DNA from: Niabella agricola
GTDB taxonomy: Bacteria > Bacteroidota > Bacteroidia > Chitinophagales > Chitinophagaceae
DNA length: 64,000 nucleotides
Reading direction: 5' to 3'
Assembly: GCF_021538615.1 (NCBI RefSeq)
Contig: NZ_JAJHIZ010000003.1
Location: 4,887,811 to 4,951,810, forward strand
Part shown: one piece after another, positions 17,885 to 27,377 of the stretch
How positions within the stretch are numbered: position 1 is the stretch's first letter
Layout of the letters: each line of letters starts with the position of its first letter
Notes under the pieces: model-generated
Seen by the model: only the letters and a program-made list of their open reading frames with translations
Databases searched by the model: none
Told to the model about the DNA's origin: nothing
Made by a program: the position numbers and the translations under genes

Positions 17885-20269
17885 TTATATCCGTTCCCGC
17901 TCCTCCTGGTTACTGTTGGTATGCTCTGTAGCCGGCAGCTCTTTTTTACCAAATTTAAATATCAGGGTTACCGAAAAATTGCGGTTCAGCTGCAGGTTGG
18001 CATATTTCTGCCGGATGCCATTGATTACCGTGGTATAGGAAGCACCGCTGGTTCCGAATACATCCTGGATATTGGCATTGAGCGATAACTTGTCTTTTAA
18101 CAACTGTGCGTTTACACCAAGGTCTATGTTATAATAGGCATCGGATTGGTTTACGAGCGTTACTTCCCGGAACTGATACCAGAAGTTTACAGCAGCCGAC
18201 AGGGTTTTGCTACTGTTTAAATAAACATTGTTGCTGCTGGAAACGTAGGCACCCCAACCTTTCCGGCCCTCCACGTAATCCAGTTTAGAACGCCCGTTGG
18301 TGTAATAAATATTTAGCAGGTTATTGCTTTCCCACCAGCGGACGGCCGAGAACGTATACGTTTCAGAAATGCCCAGGCGGGTACTATTGACAAAGTTCTT
18401 GGGGGTACGCATTACAAAATTCGTATCCACATGAGCAATGGTGATGTCATCAAAGCCGTTGTTGGTAAGCGCTACAAAAAAGGCACTGGTCAGTTTGTTT
18501 TTATAATTGTGCTGCAGTTGGAAATTGCTGTTGTATTCCGGTTGCAGGAAGGGGTTGCCCTCATAATAACTATATGCTGTAAGTATTGAAATATAAGGGT
18601 TCAGGTTCCAGAAAGTGGGCCGGCGTACCCGCTTGTTATAACTGAGAGCAAAACTGTTCTGATCGTCCCTTTTGTAATTGATTAAGGCGTTCGGGAATAA
18701 TTTTACATAGTTGTTTTTATTACCCTGTTTACGGATGTAAGAGTAACCGCTGGTTTGGGTGAGCTCTCCCCGTAATCCCGCCTGGAAGGACCAGTTTCCG
18801 GCTTCCCGGCTACCGTTCAAATAGAGGGCCTGGGTGTTTTCCGTGTATTTGTATTCGTTGCTCAATTGCCCGTCGTAATCGTTGCCGGATCCTGTAATGC
18901 GGTAATAACGCATATTGTTATAGGTTTCGATAAAATTTACTTTTCCACCCCATTGCAGCTTTGCGATGCTGGTAGGAAACTCCATATCTGTTTTTAGTGC
19001 ATAGATATTGATATTCTGCAGGGTATTGTTGTAAAAGCGGGCCGTTGAAGGTGCAATCAGCACGCCTTCCGGTGTAAAGGTTTTTGCTGTTACATCCGAT
19101 GCATCGGTGCGGTAAAAGGTAAGGTAGCTGCCATCTATCGAAAGCGCCTTCCCGGAAGTATCCAGCTTTGTTTTGTAATACAGGTTATAAGATTGTGTTC
19201 TGGCTACCGGTATGTACGTGGCATAGGTTGTCAATACCGAATCTGTTTGCCCCAGCCCGTTGTAAAAATGATTGCGCACATAATCCGCTCCACCTTCAAA
19301 ATACCGGGAGAAACCGGCATTAAAACCAAGTACGGAGCGTTTGGATAACTGGTAATCTGCACCGGCGTTGAGCACCAGGTTGTGCTGTTTGTAGTCGCCG
19401 GTATCACTCATGATCCAGGATCGGTCCGGGTAATATTCTTCCCATCGGAAGCCATATTTATGACGGATCCGGAACAGGTTGGCGTTAGCATATACATTCC
19501 ATTTGCCGGAATTGTAATTGATGTTGCCGGTAACATCCATACCCGGGTAGTGCTGCCACTGTTTGTAGCCGGCCTGGATGCTGCCGTTATAGCCCTGTTG
19601 TTTGCTGCGTTTGGTAATGATATTGATCAAGCCCGCATTGCCTGCCGCCTCGTAGGCTGCGGAGGGATTGGTAATGATCTCTATTTTGGAAACATTTCCG
19701 GCAGGAATGGATTTTAAATAACTGACCAGGTCTTTTTGAGAAAGCTGGATCAGGCGTCCGTCCTGCATCAGCTGTACTTCGCCTTTGCCCGGGATAGCGA
19801 CCCGGTCGCCGTTCACCAGCAAACCCGGTATCTTTCCGAGTGCTTCCGCAATGCTGTTGCCAACAATGGCAGGATTGTCTGCCAGGTTCACGATTGTCCG
19901 GTCAGGTTTTACCTCAATCAGCCGTGCTTTTCCTGTTACGACCACATCCTTTAACACGGTATTTTTTTGTATTAAAACAACCTGCAACAGGGTGTCGTTT
20001 TGTAACTGAAGCGATACCGCCTGTTCCTGGTGGCCTACTGCGGAAATCTGTAACAGGTATTTGTCCCCCGGTTTCAGCGCTTCTATGCGAAAGGCACCTG
20101 ATGCATCCGTTGTAAATGTTTTCGCAGCCTGGCCGCTGCTGTAAAATTCGATGGTTGCGCCTGTAAGCGGGGCAGTGGTTTCATCATGAACAGTTCCGTT
20201 GATCGCAAGCTGGGCAAAAACAGCAGAACTAAAAAAAACAAAAAACAAGAACGCGGTGATCTTCCTCAT
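17885..20269 (-). CDS. TonB-dependent outer-membrane receptor (not SusC type)
   Basis: A 794-residue outer-membrane protein. After the signal peptide (ending SAVFAQ) comes a carboxypeptidase-regulatory-like beta domain (INGTVHDETTAPLTGATIEF, about residues 22-105), a plug domain (KIPGLLVNGDRVAIPGKGEV; EIITNPSAAYEAAGNAGLI) and a large barrel ending in aromatic strands. The plug type and the absence of a SusD partner place it with the outer-membrane beta-barrel family rather than SusC. It probably imports a ligand with TonB energy. The ligand cannot be inferred from its neighbours. Confidence 0.88.
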   Translation of the reverse strand: MRKITAFLFFVFFSSAVFAQLAINGTVHDETTAPLTGATIEFYSSGQAAKTFTTDASGAFRIEALKPGDKYLLQISAVGHQEQAVSLQLQNDTLLQVVLIQKNTVLKDVVVTGKARLIEVKPDRTIVNLADNPAIVGNSIAEALGKIPGLLVNGDRVAIPGKGEVQLMQDGRLIQLSQKDLVSYLKSIPAGNVSKIEIITNPSAAYEAAGNAGLINIITKRSKQQGYNGSIQAGYKQWQHYPGMDVTGNINYNSGKWNVYANANLFRIRHKYGFRWEEYYPDRSWIMSDTGDYKQHNLVLNAGADYQLSKRSVLGFNAGFSRYFEGGADYVRNHFYNGLGQTDSVLTTYATYIPVARTQSYNLYYKTKLDTSGKALSIDGSYLTFYRTDASDVTAKTFTPEGVLIAPSTARFYNNTLQNINIYALKTDMEFPTSIAKLQWGGKVNFIETYNNMRYYRITGSGNDYDGQLSNEYKYTENTQALYLNGSREAGNWSFQAGLRGELTQTSGYSYIRKQGNKNNYVKLFPNALINYKRDDQNSFALSYNKRVRRPTFWNLNPYISILTAYSYYEGNPFLQPEYNSNFQLQHNYKNKLTSAFFVALTNNGFDDITIAHVDTNFVMRTPKNFVNSTRLGISETYTFSAVRWWESNNLLNIYYTNGRSKLDYVEGRKGWGAYVSSSNNVYLNSSKTLSAAVNFWYQFREVTLVNQSDAYYNIDLGVNAQLLKDKLSLNANIQDVFGTSGASYTTVINGIRQKYANLQLNRNFSVTLIFKFGKKELPATEHTNSNQEERERI

Positions 20270-20394
20270 CCTTCAAAAATAATGAAATAGGCGGTTTAAA
20301 TATCAATTAGTTACGTTCAGCCGGACGCAGGAGTCGCGGATTTATAAAGGCTGAACAACCGGTTGCGCTATTGTAATCATAATTTTTTATTTAC

Positions 20395-20444
20395 TTTAGC
20401 ACCAATGTTGATGAAAGGGTGATAAGCGCTTGCCAGGTGCTAAA
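20395..20444 (+). promoter_or_regulatory. Inverted repeat in the leader of the ECF sigma gene
   Basis: TTTAGCACC (20395-20403) and GGTGCTAAA (20436-20444) are perfect 9-bp arms with a 32-bp spacer, ending 60 bp before the sigma factor ATG. It could be a leader hairpin or an operator; the sequence alone does not decide. Confidence 0.4.
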
Positions 20445-20504
20445 ATAACGGACGGGAATGGTCTTGTTCGGTGCAGGTCCCGGTTTTTTAAGGGTACTTT
20501 TAGC

Positions 20505-21122
20505 ATGTCGGCTCCCCTCATTTGCAGACCGTACCGGCAAAGCCGTAATTATACATTGAGAAGTAATAACGAAATACTATTTCTACAAAATAGGGTTGCC
20601 TATTTGCAGGATGAAGCAGCGTATAAAAAACTGTTTTTTCACTTTCATCCTGTGCTTTTAAAATTTGCTCGTGCGATTTTAAATAACCGTGCTGACGCTG
20701 AAGAGGTCGTGTCGGAAGTATTGCTAAAAGTGTGGACAATGGGACGGGAGCTCAATTACGTAGAGCATCTTCCCCTTTTTTTGTATAAATCTACCCGTAA
20801 CAAAGCTTTTGATTACCTGAGAAAGCGCAATAGCGGCCTGCCGGTGACTGCTATTTCCGGTGCAGAAGAGCAATTGGCAGATCCTTCGCATACCGAATAT
20901 AAACTGATAACAAACGAGCTTGACCGGCGTTTTCAACATGCGGTCAGCAATCTTCCCAAGCAATGCCAGCTGGTCTTTCGCCTGGTGAAAGAGCAGGGGT
21001 TTACTTATAAACAGGTGACCGAAATACTTGAGATTTCCCTGAATACTGCTGAGACTCATATGCGGCTGGCACTTAAGAAGATACGGGTAGCCCTGGACGA
21101 TTATCTGATGCCTCAAAAATAA
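20505..21122 (+). CDS. ECF RNA polymerase sigma factor (SusCD-linked)
   Basis: A roughly 205-residue extracytoplasmic-function sigma factor. Region 2 is YKKLFFHFHPVLLKFARAIL to VVSEVLLKVW, and region 4 is QCQLVFRLVKEQGFTYKQV with the helix-turn-helix ILEISLNTAETHMRLALK. The following FecR anti-sigma, STN-bearing SusC and SusD genes form the classic trans-envelope relay: substrate at SusC signals through FecR to release this sigma factor, which induces the operon. I use the ATG at 20505; a longer frame upstream crosses the inverted-repeat leader. Confidence 0.93.
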   Translation: MSAPLICRPYRQSRNYTLRSNNEILFLQNRVAYLQDEAAYKKLFFHFHPVLLKFARAILNNRADAEEVVSEVLLKVWTMGRELNYVEHLPLFLYKSTRNKAFDYLRKRNSGLPVTAISGAEEQLADPSHTEYKLITNELDRRFQHAVSNLPKQCQLVFRLVKEQGFTYKQVTEILEISLNTAETHMRLALKKIRVALDDYLMPQK

Positions 21123-21179
21123 TTTTATTTTTTTTCACGGTAACGCCTTTTCCTTTCGTCTTTTTTATAAGACGATGAT

Positions 21180-22223
21180 ATGCATTTTTCAGAGAACCGA
21201 TTTTATGAATTGTTATACGGCAAACTGACCGGAGAAGCCGGTATTGATGATCTGAAAGAACTGGAACAGTTACTTCAGGAAGATCCCCGGTTGGGATTGC
21301 TATATGATCAGTTGCTGAAGCCAGACCCGGTTATGCCGGTGGCTGAAACCGAAGCGGCTTATATGGCCCATTATGTAAAAATGATGCAGGCGGTGCCAGT
21401 TGGAAGAAAAGCGACACCGGTTGATTCAAAGGGCGCAGCGCGGCAGCTCCGGATCAGGAGCGCGCTTCGCTTTGCGGCTGCAGCATTGGTGGTACTAACC
21501 GTTGGAACCATGTTATGGATGTTGAACCAGAAAACAAACGGATTGGCTGCTTTAAAGACGGTTGCTGCTACTGAACACGGCTCAAAGTCCAAACTGACGT
21601 TGCCGGATGGGTCTGTTGTGCATATGAACACCAATAGTAACTTAAGTTACGGTGCGGGTTTTGGTCAGCGCACACGTGAAGTATACCTGACCGGTGAAGC
21701 TTTTTTCGAAGTGGCGCACAACCCCGATATCCCGTTTATTGTACATACTTCAGAAGCCGATATCAAAGTGCTTGGAACTGTTTTTAATGTACGGGATTAT
21801 GTTGATGAATCAAGTATGGAAACTTCCTTATTAAAGGGAAGTATAGAGCTGGCGCTGACAACCAACAAGGACCGAAAAATCCGGCTAAGTCCCTCGGATA
21901 AGGTGGTTATTGAGAAGCTTCCGGGCACAGGTGCAGGTCCAAGGACCGTTCGCTTAACAAATATCAATGTGACCGATAGCGTTGTGCTGGAGACTTCCTG
22001 GTTGCAGAATAAGCTGGCTTTTTCCGATAAGTCGTTTCCTGAAATAGCGCTGAATCTGAAACGCCGGTTTGGATTAACAGTGGTGTTTAGAAACCCGGAG
22101 GTAGAGCAGTACCGGTATACGGGTGTTTTTGATGATTCCAACGTGGTGGATGTTTTGAATGTATTACAGATGATCAAACCGTTTCAATATAAAATAAAAG
22201 ATACCCAGGTTATTATTTTTTAA
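21180..22223 (+). CDS. FecR-family anti-sigma factor with DUF4974
   Basis: A 347-residue single-pass inner-membrane regulator. The cytoplasmic N-terminus (about 1-95) should bind the sigma factor; one membrane helix follows (ALRFAAAALVVLTVGTMLWM). The periplasmic FecR domain holds LPDGSVVHMNTNSNLSY and VYLTGEAFFEVAHNPDIPF. DUF4974 is at the end (FSDKSFPEIALNLKRRFGL to YRYTGVF). It should contact the STN domain of SusC. Gap to sigma is 57 bp. Confidence 0.94.
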   Translation: MHFSENRFYELLYGKLTGEAGIDDLKELEQLLQEDPRLGLLYDQLLKPDPVMPVAETEAAYMAHYVKMMQAVPVGRKATPVDSKGAARQLRIRSALRFAAAALVVLTVGTMLWMLNQKTNGLAALKTVAATEHGSKSKLTLPDGSVVHMNTNSNLSYGAGFGQRTREVYLTGEAFFEVAHNPDIPFIVHTSEADIKVLGTVFNVRDYVDESSMETSLLKGSIELALTTNKDRKIRLSPSDKVVIEKLPGTGAGPRTVRLTNINVTDSVVLETSWLQNKLAFSDKSFPEIALNLKRRFGLTVVFRNPEVEQYRYTGVFDDSNVVDVLNVLQMIKPFQYKIKDTQVIIF

Positions 22224-22349
22224 CGATTAAATATTTTTTAATGAACAGATCTACCGGATAAATCAATAAAAAAATGGAGAATGTTGCAGCATCCTCCACT
22301 TGCAAGTTTTAAACTCGAATCTTAATTGGCTAAAACTCAACACAAATTT

Positions 22350-25300
22350 ATGGAAAAAAGCGCTTGTCTTTTTTCTGCGAGGGCACGTATGCACTTGCGG
22401 AGAACTATTCTGATTATGAAATTATCTATTTTCCTCTTTCTGATAGCGTTGCAGGTGTCTGCCGTAAACCATGCACAGGAAACAATCAACCTGAAGGCAG
22501 ACAATCTGAGTATCGGAGAGATTTTTAAACAAATTGAAAATCAAACAAAATACAGGTTTTATTACAGCAGTAACGATCTGCCGGTAGATCAAAAGTTCTC
22601 GATCAATATCATTAATGCCGGCATCAACCAGACATTAACAAATTTACTGAACGGAACATCCATTAAATGGGAGGTGATCCGGAACAACCGGGTAATTTTA
22701 TCCCTGTCGGATAAACTCGTGGTCAACCCTCAACAATATAAACAGGTCTCCGGAGTCGTGCAAAATGAAATGGGGCAGCCGGTGGGAGGAGCTTCTGTAA
22801 GGATCAAAGGAACGGCACGCGGAGTGGCTACTAACCAGGAGGGCGCATTTACAATTGAAGCCTCAGAGGGAGATGTACTGGAAGTTTCTGCAATCGGGTA
22901 TGCATCTGTTGAGGTAACCATTGGTGCTGCCGCCAGTGTCGCAATTACACTGAAAACCGAAGCCCGGCAGATAGAAGAGGTTGTAGTAGTGGGTTATGGA
23001 ACACAGAAAAAAGTAAACCTGACGGGCGCTGTGGCGCAGGTAGGTGCAAAGCAAATAGAAAACAGACCCATTACCAACACGGTAAATGCTCTTCAGGGCG
23101 TTTTGCCAGGCGTGGTGGTCATTCAAAATAATGGTCAGCCCGGCAAGGATGCCGGCTCGATCCGGATCAGGGGTATTGGTACCTTAAACAACAGCAATCC
23201 GCTGGTAGTGGTAGATGGGGCCATCTCTTCCATGAACGCTGTTAATCCCAGCGATATAGAAAGTATCTCGGTGTTGAAAGATGCAGCATCCTCTGCCATT
23301 TACGGATCTACGGCGGCAAATGGTGTGGTGCTGATCACCACCAAAAAAGGCAGGAAAGGCCAGTCGGCCATTACCTATGATGCGTATGTGGGTAAACAAA
23401 AGGCAACTGCCTTGCCCGATTTCCTGCCTTCCTGGCAGGCGGCAACGTTGTATAACCAGGCAAGGGTAAATCAGGGACTTACGAAAACCTATACCGATGA
23501 GCAGATTCAGAAATTTAAGGATGGTTCCGATCCGTATAATTATCCCAATACCGACTGGCTGGATCTTTTTTACAGGGGAAATGGGTTGCAACACAACCAT
23601 TACCTTTCGGTTTCCGGAGGGAGTGAAGGCACCCAGTATATGTTTTCTATGGGATATTTTGATCAGAACGGGATCGTGGAAAAAACAAATGCCAAACGCT
23701 ATACTTCGCGCTTAAACCTTAATTCAAAAATTAATAAATGGTTTACGCTGAATGCGAATCTTTCCTATACCTACGCACCGCTAACGGAGCCAAGCAATCC
23801 TTACACCGGAGATTTTTCACAATTCTTCAGACAAATCAACCGAATATCGCCGATCATTCCGTACAAGTATGAAAACGGAAATTACGGCTATATTTCTGAT
23901 GGCAGCCCGATGGCCTGGCTGGATCGGGGAGGATTTAACAAACAGCTGAATACCGCATTTTTGGGGATTACCAGCATTACGTATGAGCCGGTAGAAAACC
24001 TGCACATTAAACCACAGCTGGTATACCGTGCCATACAGAATCAAAATAAAAAGCGGATTTATGAGGTCCAGTATTATAATGCGGCAGGAGACGCAACGTT
24101 TAAACAGGGCCCCAGCAGTCTTACAGACCATTTTGACAACACAACCTTCCTGAGTCCCCAGTTAACGGTTGATTACAGCAGAAAAATGAACCTGCATAAT
24201 GTTGGGGTGCTGGCGGGAGCAGTTAGCGAGTATACCAAATACTCAGATCTCGAAGCCTACCGGAAAGATTTTCTGAACAATGTACTGAGTGAAATCAATG
24301 TAGGAGCAGATGAGGGGCAAACTGGTAAAGGGTTTGCAAATGAAATTGCCAAGCAGTCCTTTTTTGGAAGGGTTAACTACGATTTCGACAGCAGGTATCT
24401 GCTGGAAGCCAATATCCGGTACGACGGTTCTTCGAGGTTCAGGAAAGCGCATCGGTGGGGCACATTTCCTTCTTTTTCTGCGGGATGGAACGTATCCAAA
24501 GAGCAGTTCTTTAGCGGGCTGCTAAATGTGGTTTCCAATCTTAAATTGCGCGGATCCTGGGGTAGGCTGGGGAACGATCTGGTGGGAAATTATCCGGCTA
24601 TTCAAACCGTCAGTTCCGGTCAGGATTACAATTTCGGAGGAACATCGGTGAGCGGTGTTGCTCCCGTAGATGGTGCCAATACTGATATTACCTGGGAGAA
24701 GGTAACCGAAACCAATATCGGTCTTGATGCGGGGTTTTTTAAAAACCGGCTTAACCTTACCGTTGATTATTTTGTAAAGAAAACCAGTGATATTTTGCTG
24801 GCGCTTCCTGTAAGTCCGATCTACGGGCTAAAGCCGCCTACGGTGAACGCGGGTAAAGTACAGAATAAAGGACTGGAGCTTGGTGTCGATTATAAAGCGC
24901 ATATCAGGGACTTTTTACTGGGAGTGAATGCGAATGCTACGTTCCTCAAGAATGAAGTGCTGGATCTGTATGGAGCAGGGCCTGTTTACCCCAATGGATA
25001 TACCATTAACCGGGAAGGCTCGCCGCTGAATTCTTTCTTCGGATATCAGGCGCTGGGAATTTTTCAAACACAGGAAGCAGTGGAAGCCAGTGCCAAACTG
25101 GCTAATACCAAACCCGGGGATCTGAAATATGCTGACCTGAGCGGGCCGGCCGGCAAACCGGACGGCGTTATTAATGCATACGACCGGGTATGGCTGGGTA
25201 GTTATTTTCCCAAAATATCATACGGGTTTACATTAACCGGGGAATGGAAGGGTATCGATGTTTCGGCCTTCTTCCAGGGCACAGGCGGTGTAAAAGGTTT

Positions 25301-25694
25301 TGTACAGGGGGAAGTGCTGGGCCAAATTTCTAACAGTACCGGGAAGCCTACTTCGGTTTGGCTGGATAGCTGGACCACTGAAAATACCGGTGCAGCGTAT
25401 CCCCGGGTGCTGATCAACCAGCGGCAGAATTCGGCTATTGATAACCCTTCTTCTTTCTGGGTTCGTAAGTCTGATTATCTGCGCCTGAAAAATTTACAAA
25501 TTGGTTATGCTTTTAATAACCGGCTATTAAGCAAAGCCAATATTAAACGGTTGAGGGTTTATTACAGCGGACAGAATATCGCCACATTTACCAGCTTCTA
25601 CAAATGGATTGATCCGGAAGCTCCTGCCGGCGAACGCGGGTATACCTATCCGCAGGTGAAGGTGCACACGATAGGATTAAACCTTACTTTCTAA
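22350..25694 (+). CDS. SusC/RagA TonB-linked outer-membrane protein with STN domain
   Basis: An outer-membrane importer of about 1114 residues. I start at ATG 22350; an in-frame TTG at 22326 is less likely. The signal region (KLSIFLFLIALQVSAVNHAQ) is followed by an STN domain (LKADNLSIGEIFKQIENQTK), a carboxypeptidase-like domain (VSGVVQNEMGQPVGGASV), the TonB plug (VVVGYGTQKKVNLTG) and the barrel. The STN domain is the part that signals to FecR. Together with SusD it should capture and import an oligosaccharide or glycopeptide across the outer membrane. Confidence 0.96.
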   Translation: MEKSACLFSARARMHLRRTILIMKLSIFLFLIALQVSAVNHAQETINLKADNLSIGEIFKQIENQTKYRFYYSSNDLPVDQKFSINIINAGINQTLTNLLNGTSIKWEVIRNNRVILSLSDKLVVNPQQYKQVSGVVQNEMGQPVGGASVRIKGTARGVATNQEGAFTIEASEGDVLEVSAIGYASVEVTIGAAASVAITLKTEARQIEEVVVVGYGTQKKVNLTGAVAQVGAKQIENRPITNTVNALQGVLPGVVVIQNNGQPGKDAGSIRIRGIGTLNNSNPLVVVDGAISSMNAVNPSDIESISVLKDAASSAIYGSTAANGVVLITTKKGRKGQSAITYDAYVGKQKATALPDFLPSWQAATLYNQARVNQGLTKTYTDEQIQKFKDGSDPYNYPNTDWLDLFYRGNGLQHNHYLSVSGGSEGTQYMFSMGYFDQNGIVEKTNAKRYTSRLNLNSKINKWFTLNANLSYTYAPLTEPSNPYTGDFSQFFRQINRISPIIPYKYENGNYGYISDGSPMAWLDRGGFNKQLNTAFLGITSITYEPVENLHIKPQLVYRAIQNQNKKRIYEVQYYNAAGDATFKQGPSSLTDHFDNTTFLSPQLTVDYSRKMNLHNVGVLAGAVSEYTKYSDLEAYRKDFLNNVLSEINVGADEGQTGKGFANEIAKQSFFGRVNYDFDSRYLLEANIRYDGSSRFRKAHRWGTFPSFSAGWNVSKEQFFSGLLNVVSNLKLRGSWGRLGNDLVGNYPAIQTVSSGQDYNFGGTSVSGVAPVDGANTDITWEKVTETNIGLDAGFFKNRLNLTVDYFVKKTSDILLALPVSPIYGLKPPTVNAGKVQNKGLELGVDYKAHIRDFLLGVNANATFLKNEVLDLYGAGPVYPNGYTINREGSPLNSFFGYQALGIFQTQEAVEASAKLANTKPGDLKYADLSGPAGKPDGVINAYDRVWLGSYFPKISYGFTLTGEWKGIDVSAFFQGTGGVKGFVQGEVLGQISNSTGKPTSVWLDSWTTENTGAAYPRVLINQRQNSAIDNPSSFWVRKSDYLRLKNLQIGYAFNNRLLSKANIKRLRVYYSGQNIATFTSFYKWIDPEAPAGERGYTYPQVKVHTIGLNLTF

Positions 25695-25713
25695 AACCCA
25701 AAATGAAATCAAC

Positions 25714-27309
25714 ATGAAAAAGTTTCTTATATACCTTTCTTTATTGTTATTGGTCAGTGCCTGTAAAAAAGGCTTTTTAGACAGGCAGCCGCTGGACGCT
25801 TACAGCAACACATCGCTTTGGACCTCCGAAAAAGACATCGTAACGGCTTTAAATGGCTGTTATAAAGATTGGGAAGATGCATACAATATCTATTATATGG
25901 ATTGCGCATCCGATAACGCGTATAATCAATATCCCTGGGAAGGCTATACTGAGCTGGGAAACGGCACGGTTTCTCCATCCAGCAGTAACGCGGCGAACCG
26001 GTGGAGTTTTACCGTGGTTCAAAAATGCAACTGGTTCCTGGAGAATATCGATAAGTTTACAGGAAAGCTTGACCTGAAAGACCGGTATAAGGCAGAAGCC
26101 CGGTTTTTACGAGCATATCAGTTCTTTATCATGAGCCAGCTGTACGGCGATGTTCCTCTTGTGTTGAAAAATGTATCAACGGAAGAAGCCAATAAAATGA
26201 AGCGCAATAAAAAGGAAGAGGTTGTTGCATTTATATTGAAAGAGCTGGGTGAAATGGCAGAAAACCTGCCGAACGCATATGCAAGTTCCGATGTGGGAAG
26301 AATTACAAAAGGCGCTGCATTGGCACTGAAGGGACGGATTGAACTATATAAAGGCGATTACCAGCAGGCGATTGGCGATTATCAGAAAGTAATGGCGCTT
26401 GGGTATACGCTTTATCCGGATTATGCAGATCTTTTCCGGATCGGCAATGAGGATAACAGTGAAGTGATACTGGACATACAGTACATTGAAAACAAATACA
26501 GCAATGGGAATGTGGGCGTAATGCCCTCCAATGGAGCTGGTGGATGGAGTTCTATTGATCCGTTGCAGGAGTTGGTGGATGCCTACGAGATGCAAAATGG
26601 AAAAACCATTTCGGAGGCCGGCTCCGGGTATAACGCCGATGATCCTTATCATAACAGGGACCCCCGGCTTACGGCTACCATTCAATGCTCCGGCCAGCCT
26701 TCATACGGAGGGGGAATTTTTAACAGCCTGGATGCAAAGATCGGAAAGGATGCCAATGCCGATTATTTTATGGCCAATAACAATACCTCACCCACCGGTT
26801 ATATCGTTAAGAAATACATATCGCATCTCGAAGATTTCCCGGATATGTGGAATACCGGCCTCAATGCCATCGTGATCCGGTATGCTGAAGTACTGTTGAG
26901 CTATGCCGAGGCTAAAATTGAATTGAACCAGGTCGATAATTCTGTTTATGACGCGATTGATCTGGTACGCCAGAGAGCCGGTATGCCCAAAGTAAACCGC
27001 GCCGTTTATAACAGCCAATCGGCTATGCGTACCCTGGTAAGAAGAGAGCGCCGGGTGGAGCTGGCCATGGAAGGCCTTCGTTTCTTTGACGTTCAGCGAT
27101 GGAAGATCGGGGCGCAGGTGATGAATCAGGATGTGTTTGGTACCCGCCCGGGTTCGGTAAACATGACAACCGGTGCGCTTACATTTTCATCACCCAACCA
27201 TGCGAAGATCGAATCACGCATTTTTGCAGATAAAAACTATTTATGGCCGATACCACAAAAAGATGTAGATGTGCATCATGATCCCGGTTATCAGAACCCC
27301 GGGTATTAA
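25714..27309 (+). CDS. SusD/RagB nutrient-binding outer-membrane lipoprotein
   Basis: A 531-residue surface lipoprotein (lipobox LLVSAC, Cys about residue 17) with the SusD start CKKGFLDRQPLDAYS and tetratricopeptide-like helices. The C-terminal part has IDLVRQRAGMP and RRVELAMEGLRFFDVQRW, typical of the family. It forms the lid over the SusC barrel and binds the ligand. It lies 19 bp after susC and ends just before a strong bidirectional terminator. The glycan cannot be read from sequence. Confidence 0.95.
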   Translation: MKKFLIYLSLLLLVSACKKGFLDRQPLDAYSNTSLWTSEKDIVTALNGCYKDWEDAYNIYYMDCASDNAYNQYPWEGYTELGNGTVSPSSSNAANRWSFTVVQKCNWFLENIDKFTGKLDLKDRYKAEARFLRAYQFFIMSQLYGDVPLVLKNVSTEEANKMKRNKKEEVVAFILKELGEMAENLPNAYASSDVGRITKGAALALKGRIELYKGDYQQAIGDYQKVMALGYTLYPDYADLFRIGNEDNSEVILDIQYIENKYSNGNVGVMPSNGAGGWSSIDPLQELVDAYEMQNGKTISEAGSGYNADDPYHNRDPRLTATIQCSGQPSYGGGIFNSLDAKIGKDANADYFMANNNTSPTGYIVKKYISHLEDFPDMWNTGLNAIVIRYAEVLLSYAEAKIELNQVDNSVYDAIDLVRQRAGMPKVNRAVYNSQSAMRTLVRRERRVELAMEGLRFFDVQRWKIGAQVMNQDVFGTRPGSVNMTTGALTFSSPNHAKIESRIFADKNYLWPIPQKDVDVHHDPGYQNPGY

Positions 27310-27317
27310 GAAAGATA

Positions 27318-27350
27318 GAAAAGAGACGGCTAACACAGCCGTCTCTTTTC
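27318..27350. terminator. Bidirectional rho-independent terminator
   Basis: A perfect 14-bp stem (GAAAAGAGACGGCT / AGCCGTCTCTTTTC) with the loop AACAC. T-rich 3' arms on both strands serve the SusD gene and the convergent acyl-CoA mutase gene. Confidence 0.9.
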
Positions 27351-27377
27351 TGATTGCAGTTGGCCGTTTTTCTATCG

